NCBI GenBank assembly: GCA_037951165.1
Contig: JBBDHG010000051.1
Location: 8,519,501 to 8,583,500, forward strand
Direction: 5' to 3'
DNA from: Lophius americanus
Lineage: Eukaryota; Chordata; Actinopteri; Lophiiformes; Lophiidae
DNA: 64,000 nt
The position numbers were made by a program, and so were the translations under genes. The notes beneath the pieces are model-generated. The model made no database searches. It worked only from the letters and a program-made list of their open reading frames with translations, and was not told the DNA's origin. Below, piece after piece: positions 59,401 through 64,000 of this stretch (positions are counted from its first letter, which is position 1; each line of letters begins with the position of its first letter).

Positions 59401-62400
59401 GTTTGCATTCATTGTGAATCCGGGGTAACCGCCTGTCAAAACTCCCCGCCGGTCCAGACTCCCCTTGTGTTTAGAGTCGCTGCGCTTACAGAGTCTGCGT
59501 TTCCAGTGATCATTATCAGGAATTAATTTAAACATGTCTGAACATGTTTCATCATTGTTCATCATCCTTAGACTGTGAGGATGAAAGTGGCCGAAAGATT
59601 TTCTTTTCAGGTCAGGCGTAGAATCATCAACGATTTAGCTCTGTAGACACTCATTAATTTATCTTATATCTGAACGTCTACGACGTAATATGTCCCAGAA
59701 GTCCAGCTACCACTTATGTTGATGATAACCTCCTCAACCCATTCCTAATAGTACCTCAACTGGTGTCTCTACCGGTATCTCGTTGGACTCTGGTGGCTAA
59801 ACTCTGGTGATTTGACTTTGGTGGCTCGACCCAAGTGACTAGACTCTTTGGTCTTGGTTGCAGACATCCTCAATATTGACTTGAGGTCTGAAGGACTTGT
59901 TCAGATGAGTATTTGTGACATGGCCGGCGCTGCGGAGAGGCTCGAACACTAAAACACAGAACACGCTCAGTCACACGCTACTGTTACTAACATGCAGCAT
60001 GACAGGGGGCTTTTTAACCAACACCGTGTCCATGGTACAGGATCATGGACTAACGACAGACTGGCTTCAGGTGGTGTGGCTGATCTCCAAAAACCTTCAG
60101 TAGCTGGAGTTAAATGATGATTCCTGACTTTTTCCTGAATTTCTGGCTCGGGTTCTTCTATTTCAGTGTCAGCCTTCAAGGCTCCCAGAAACCTCCAGAC
60201 CTCAGAGCCCACCAAGAACAGTTTCAGAGTCTCCTGGGATCCTTCACCTGGAGATGTGAAGGGCTACAAAGTGACCTTTCACCCCATTGGGAGTGATGTT
60301 GACCTGGGGGAACTCCTGGTTGGTCCCTATGACAGCACCGTGGTCCTAGAGGAACTCAGGTGAGCTTCTGCTCGGACATTCCATGTCTTGGTAGGTAAGA
60401 CATCTGAACAACAAGACCTGAACCACCAGAAACACCTGAAACACAGAGTCTTTAGCTATTTCATGATTCCTTTATTGCCGTGATACAACCTGAGTCTAAC
60501 AAAAACAAAATGATAAAACTGTAGGTGATAAAACTGGAGGGGATATACACATCCCAGAATAATTTAAGTACTTTGTGTGATCACGTTGGAATCGACCTCC
60601 AATAGCTTCATGAGGAAAATTATTATTAATCTGCTTCGTTTTTCTGACAGGAAAGGATCGATAGAGCATCTACGTCTCTACTTTTGTCGAGATAGCATTG
60701 AGTGGTTTATTAGCTCAACCCGCTGAACAAATGCAGACATGCTATTGCTGGTGGGCTTGCAGCTAGCACTGCAGCTAATGTCAGCATGTCTGCAGCTAGC
60801 ATTGCAGTTAATTTTAGTGGGTCTGCTTTTGGCACAGGGGCTGGACTGACTCAGGTTTGTTTCCCTTAGGGCAGGAACCAAGTATTCTGTGTCCGTTTCT
60901 GGGATGTTTGATGGCGGCGAAAGCATGCCGCTAGCCGGCGAGGAAAAGACGACCCTGGTTGAGGGTCCTGAACCGCCACCGCTGGATTCTTCGGGTAAAA
61001 TCCGCACCTCTCCACATACCATTAGCAGAGACCGGGTCTCCTGAGGACCCGGACCAGACCAAGAACCTGAATGATTATCTGTGAGGGGACAGATATCAGC
61101 ACATCAGATTTATGAGCACACATGGTTCTGATCCTGAGTGATGCGGGGTGGACGTGTTTGTGCGCCGGCGGAAATATAGAACCACCATCTTTGCCTCCTG
61201 ACCTGTTCTTATTGCACACAGGAACCCGCCGCCGGTGGGTATGTGGTCCTAGATGGAGGGACGGTGTTTTTCTACCTACAGGTGCCTGCAGCACGAAGGT
61301 CGTCTTGTATATCATGGTCTGATCAGCCCCTGGTCTGAGAGCCAACGAGCCGCTGTGGCATCCAGAAGAGCGAGTCATTAATCCGGTGTGACGGCTGTTA
61401 CACAACATGTTGCGGTGGATTTATGGTGTTACATAACGCTGTGCTGTAAACATGGTGGACACTGTGATCCTCCTCATTCTTCTCCTTCCCTTCCTCCTGT
61501 CTGTCAGTCACCTCACCGTAACTCAGTTTTGTGGGCGCTTCTCCTAACCCCCCTCCTCAACTCTGCTCACCTCCCTGCCCCTCTCTCTACAGATACCCAG
61601 TGTAAGACGGCCGCCAAGGCTGACATCGTGCTGCTGGTGGACGGCTCCTGGAGCATTGGACGCATGAACTTCAAAACCATCCGCAATTTCATTGGTCGTA
61701 TGGTCAGCGTGTTCGACATTAGCACAAACACCGTCCAGATAGGTAGGAAGTCCAACAAATCCACTTACAGAACCACCAGAACCATGACATTAGCCCTAAC
61801 ATGGTTAAAATATATAGGAGGTTTAACGGAACCAACGGAACCACCAAAACTACGGATCATTGCTGATGGCATCACTCATTTTAACACCATAACGAGAACT
61901 ACTATGTTACGTGATTAAGAAAGTGTCGCCACGCCATGTCTCTGCTGAATGTTTGCGGACAATAAAGCATAGCGGTGTGATCATATGACTCATGTGGCAG
62001 GTCGGGTCGAAATGTGACCAAATTTGCATACAGACGGAACCCCTACCAGAATGTATTATCTGCCAACTGGACTGAGTGGAGTTCCATCCATGTGACTCGA
62101 CCTAAGTTTATCGATATTTGATTCTGTTGGACTGACAGCCAACACAGATTAACCATGGTCCTATGCAAGGTCTTTGAAGGTCTGTTGATATGTGAGAGGT
62201 GGACCCTTCATCAATAAAACACCATCCATAACATGAGTCATAGAAAATGAACTCCATCAGGATTCCATCTTGTCTGCTTATTGCGTGAAGCTACATCTCT
62301 CGCCATTCCCAGTTTGTCAGAATCTGATTGACATGCCCACCCATGACCCAAGATACAACTAAATTTGGTCATCAAATACTGACCAGGTTAAAATCAGTCA

Positions 62401-64000
62401 CCATAAGGGGTTGGTCTGTGTAGGGTTAACACTTATATTGGGCAACTGAAGACGTGCATCACATGACCTAAACAATGTGATGTGTGATGATTAGTTTCCT
62501 CCCAGAAGGGTTCACGCCTCGGGTCTAGATGCAGCCTACCTTCCGTACTCTGCGTTCACTCTGTCTGTACGTGAAAGCTTACGAATCAAGCAATTGCACG
62601 AAAACCGACTGAGTAGTAGTACCACCATAATTCAAGCAGGCCATAAAGACGAATGCGTTTCTCCATGGCGAAAGACTTAATGACCTCACAGACCTCCAGC
62701 ACGTACATCCTCTACCGTCACCATGTAGTCAAAACTTTATACTTTTCACTGCCTCCTATATCCATAGCAACGTGAAGTTCATATGTGCGTACTGGTGGAC
62801 ACGTCTGAAACAGGTGTGGATGTGGTTAGTTTAGATGATGTCACAGGATAAACATTGATGTCATTGTTCTAATTTTTACATTTTGTTCGGTGTTTCTTTG
62901 TTTTTGTGTTTCCTATAGGTCTGGCTCAGTACAGCGGTGACCCAAAGACAGAGTGGCACCTCAATGCCCACCCGACAAAGCAGTCACTGATGGACGCCAT
63001 CGCCAACCTGCCCTACAAAGGAGGCAACACAATGACAGGTGACTAACAGTGTTGATCCATATGGGGCAGGAGGGGATAAAACCTGAGGTCTAAAGGCCAA
63101 ACAGAAGGGACTCCAACAGTTGCAGAATAAGAATGTTCATGTTACTCTGAGTCAGCAGACCCTGTAGGAGGTCTGGGTCTCAGCCGGTAGTTTAGGTCTC
63201 GCCCAAACAACAGGGTGTTAACTAAATGAAATAATAACATATATTCCCATTAAGAGGAGAGAAAAAAACAGACAGTGAGGTGAGGTATAGGTATAGGGTC
63301 ACCAACTAGCAACCCCAGGCCAAACCTAGACTGTGAGATACTTCCTCTTGGGCCACGTAGCCTTTTGTCACAACAGGAAGATAGATGGAGCTTTAACTTT
63401 ACCGCCGCTGCGGTAGACGAATGTATTTACATTATTTTAGTAAAAGCGGTATGTAAACCAGTCTGGTGATTCAGATAATCGACTTTCATCCAGACTAGAC
63501 TAGAGATTGAATCCCAGGTGGTGGTTTATATTATTAATGGGGATAAGGGTTTGGGGGGTTTAGTTGAGTAACACTTTTTTAGGATATGGTTACTACTCTT
63601 GACCTTGGTGTGTCTTGTGGTTATAGTTAAAGTCTTGTGGTTCTCAGTTAGATCCAAATTTGACTGCCTCTGTTTAACCATCTCCACAAAACCCAGATGG
63701 TGAAATACTGCTAAACATGAAGCTTAGTGGGATTACGGTTCTGAGCTCCATGTTGGAGGAAACAGACTGGGATGAATTACTTTGAGAAGGTGTGAGATGG
63801 TACTACAACTAGACCACCAAAACAACAATAGACCTCCACAAACCTCATGTTAATGTAAATCTCAGCTCAGCTAAATGTTTACCCTAGATTTTCAAACAAT
63901 GTGCTAACATTGTATTCTAAATTTTAGTCAGTATAACTCAGATGGATCAGACCACAGTCCCTTATCGTTGCTCCTGTCCCTCAGGAATGGCTCTGAACTA
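38421..64000 (+). CDS. col12a1: Collagen type XII alpha-1 chain, N-terminal part (runs off the window)
   Basis: Collagen XII is a FACIT collagen that coats collagen I fibrils in tendon, fascia and skin matrix. Exons: 38421-38490, 43065-43181, 44779-44922, 48587-48640, 48811-49074, 49241-49405, 49956-50129, 50489-50779, 51578-52171, 53683-53961, 54035-54310, 56925-57194, 58698-58964, 60167-60359, 60870-60994, 61593-61742, 62919-63038, 63985 onward. About 1,190 codons are present. Order: signal peptide (MKIRLSVALVLLLLLSSSQA), FN3-1 (24-110), VWA1 (129-329, MIDAS DGSWS), FN3-2 (330-426), VWA2 (427-624, DGSYS), FN3-3 to FN3-7 (625-1094), VWA3 (from about 1095, DGSWS). Nearly all exons are phase 1-1. 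Human, as I recall, has six FN3 between VWA2 and VWA3; here there are five. Further FN3, VWA4, laminin-G-like and collagen regions must lie beyond 64,000. The a/b ohnolog is not resolved. Confidence 0.95.
39345..40290 (-). mobile_element. Dead Tc1-like DNA transposon in col12a1 intron 1
   Basis: On the minus strand, a Tc1/mariner transposase can be followed through many stops and frameshifts. An N-terminal helix-turn-helix-like part reads KVIEIHQSGKASKSVSKVLG. A middle part matches the catalytic region, and the C-terminal block is the DLNPIEMLWWDLK type (the genomic copy reads CCATTGAGATGCTGTGGTGG). Terminal inverted repeats were not found. It is antisense to col12a1. Confidence 0.8.
41080..41285. 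repeat. Degenerate ~27-bp tandem repeat
   Basis: About seven decayed copies of ATTACTGTAGATTATATCAATCAG lie in col12a1 intron 1. Confidence 0.65.
41750..41885. repeat. ~50-bp tandem repeat, 2.5-3 copies
   Basis: GACTGTCTGATGATGTCATC followed by TGTTGTGT-type sequence is repeated in col12a1 intron 1. Copies are about 85-90% alike by eye. Confidence 0.7.
42740..42932. repeat. 30-bp GT-rich minisatellite
   Basis: Six units of GGCTTGTGTTGTGTGTTGTG plus TGTTGTGTAT, with internal length variation in steps of 7-8 bp (TGTTGTG). This strongly strand-asymmetric T/G array lies about 130 bp upstream of the first FN3 exon of col12a1. Long open frames appear in it on both strands; these are not genes. 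Confidence 0.9.
43330..44100 (-). mobile_element. LINE reverse-transcriptase fragment in col12a1 intron 2
   Basis: The minus strand holds FAIRMDRLTDEVRQESLW and then YVDDIVICSES-GQVQENIER, the YADD/FADD catalytic block of the same LINE type seen at 14,190-15,560. It reaches upstream to about 44,100, where it abuts the palindrome cluster. Decayed; antisense to col12a1. Confidence 0.8.
44108..44284. repeat. Cluster of nested perfect palindromes
   Basis: At least four hairpins lie end to end. 44,148-44,172 has 10-bp arms and a 5-nt loop. 44,161-44,191 has 11-bp arms and overlaps the first. 44,201-44,235 has perfect 16-bp arms with a CGA loop. 44,236-44,284 has perfect 21-bp arms with a 7-nt loop. 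The last two share the word TCATGTAGTTCA. No mismatches are seen in the two long stems. Confidence 0.92.
44285..44725. repeat. Degenerate ~85-bp tandem repeat
   Basis: Four to five diverged copies of CTATGTCTGACTATTACATG, then CTGTTAGCTAACTAAACTAG, then CTAACTGATAGC run to just before the second half-exon of FN3-1. Confidence 0.65.
44930..46640. other. Left part of col12a1 intron 3, nothing recognised
   Basis: No homologous coding sequence. The open frame at about 44,970-45,353 has no recognisable domain and no splice context. Sequence around 46,100-46,250 looks repeat-derived but is unassigned. Confidence 0.4.
46648..46716 (-). mobile_element. LINE 3' tail, same family as 26,917
   Basis: (TAA)n followed by TACATTTAATTTATAATGCACTTTACATTTGGATCAAATCTCAAAG matches the tail region of the LINE copy at 26,917-26,990 almost base for base. 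Only the tail is present, so this is an extreme 5' truncation. Confidence 0.75.
47445..47645. mobile_element. Dispersed-repeat fragment
   Basis: On the minus strand, CGCCCGGTGCCCTTCCCGAC and ACAACCCTTCTGATTATCCAGGC are a diverged copy of a well-known fish repeat (GCCGGATGCCCTTCCTGACGCAACCCT type). Family not named. Confidence 0.5.
48641..48805. repeat. Degenerate CT-rich ~22-bp tandem repeat
   Basis: The intron between the 54-nt linker exon and the first VWA1 exon of col12a1 is largely variants of CCTCCTCAAACCTCTGACC. Confidence 0.65.
50310..50445. repeat. Short tandem repeat TCTCTGTGGCATGA
   Basis: About nine copies of a 14-20 bp unit (GATCTCTGTGGCATGATCTC) lie just upstream of the FN3-2 exon of col12a1. 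Confidence 0.8.
52335..52630. repeat. Degenerate ~58-bp tandem repeat
   Basis: Five copies of ATCAACAGAAATGTACCAAA plus TATGGAACACGTTAGCATTAG lie in the intron after the VWA2 exon of col12a1. Confidence 0.75.
54420..54775. repeat. Degenerate ~24-bp tandem repeat
   Basis: About 14 decayed units of GTTTTTGTTCCAGAACCAG with T-runs. It lies in the 2.6 kb intron between FN3-4 and FN3-5 of col12a1. Confidence 0.65.
55975..56175 (+). pseudogene. Possible decayed FN3 exon of col12a1
   Basis: A good acceptor (CTTATCTGCGCTTCAG) is followed by AACCTCCCCCC and a frame reading LQVSVVSLEFNSLRYSSVI then RPAPDA. The active FN3-4 exon has LQVSEEITDSFRVSW then QPAPGA at the same place. Further on, KTYPSLAGML resembles the FN3 E-F segment STTTLAGLRP. 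The LQVS frame is one base out of phase with the acceptor, at a seven-C run. The conserved Trp is gone and no donor is seen, so a dead exon fits best. The similarity is short and could be chance. Confidence 0.35.
56160..56770. repeat. ~36-bp minisatellite with a nested duplication
   Basis: About 15 copies of a unit containing CAGTCAGAACCCAGACACCAGGTACCCCCT. A higher-order copy of about 70 bp (containing GCAGTCCCGCTTTTTCAGAAATC) at about 56,596 is repeated almost exactly at about 56,666. It immediately precedes the FN3-5 exon region of col12a1. Confidence 0.9.
57350..57945 (+). mobile_element. Dispersed repeat, family A, copy 2
   Basis: It shares CATGGATCATTTTCAGATTTT, GCTTAGTGTGAGGAAGAACT, TTGTACAA-GCA and GATATACCCTTGCTGTTGGGG with the copy at 12,810-13,190, in the same order. 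This copy is longer and keeps extra internal sequence (about 57,540-57,840). Non-coding. Confidence 0.7.
59040..59510. repeat. Degenerate ~20-bp tandem repeat
   Basis: About 20 diverged copies of GTCCAGAGTCACTGCGTGTC lie in the intron after FN3-6 of col12a1. Confidence 0.75.
61743..62918. other. col12a1 intron inside VWA3, nothing recognised
   Basis: This 1.18 kb intron lies between the two first VWA3 exons. No gene, array or named repeat is seen. Confidence 0.5.
63039..63984. other. col12a1 intron inside VWA3, nothing recognised
   Basis: This 0.95 kb intron separates the NLPYKGGNTMT exon from the GMALNY exon at the window edge. No other features are seen. Confidence 0.5.

Overview
The window is nuclear DNA of a ray-finned (teleost) fish. 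The evidence is vertebrate gene families split by GT-AG introns, fish-type LINE, Tc1 and MITE-like debris, and no bacterial-style operons. Five protein-coding genes can be reconstructed exon by exon. Each complete gene closes in frame across all its inferred splice sites.

Layout. (1) 1,215-15,776, minus strand: cfap61, complete, 24 coding exons, 1,142 codons; a radial-spoke/calmodulin-complex protein of motile cilia and sperm flagella. (2) 16,300-23,120, plus strand: crnkl1, complete, 14 exons, 760 codons; a HAT-repeat spliceosome scaffold, head-to-head with cfap61 across about 520 bp. (3) 23,317-25,603, minus strand: naa20, complete, 6 exons, 178 codons; the NatB catalytic subunit, tail-to-tail with crnkl1. 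(4) 27,936-34,185, plus strand: cox7a2, complete, 4 exons, 83 codons; a cytochrome c oxidase subunit with a 5 kb last intron full of old LINE sequence. (5) 38,421 to the window end, plus strand: the 5' part of col12a1 (collagen XII alpha-1), signal peptide through the first part of the third VWA domain.

The order cfap61-crnkl1-naa20 with these orientations matches human 20p11, and cox7a2-col12a1 matches human 6q13-14 (recalled, not looked up). The window therefore joins two blocks that are separate in human, with the junction at about 25.7-27.9 kb.

The most notable signals are: an AT-AC minor (U12-type) intron in crnkl1 and a GT-AG U12-type intron in the adjacent naa20; a perfect RFX X-box in the promoter shared by the ciliary gene cfap61 and crnkl1; col12a1 apparently one FN3 domain short before its third VWA domain, with a decayed FN3-like exon in an intron at the right place; a cluster of perfect palindromes in a col12a1 intron; a CTCF-like site between cox7a2 and col12a1; and introns made largely of decayed minisatellites. 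I see no prokaryotic-type system, CRISPR array, rRNA or convincing tRNA gene.
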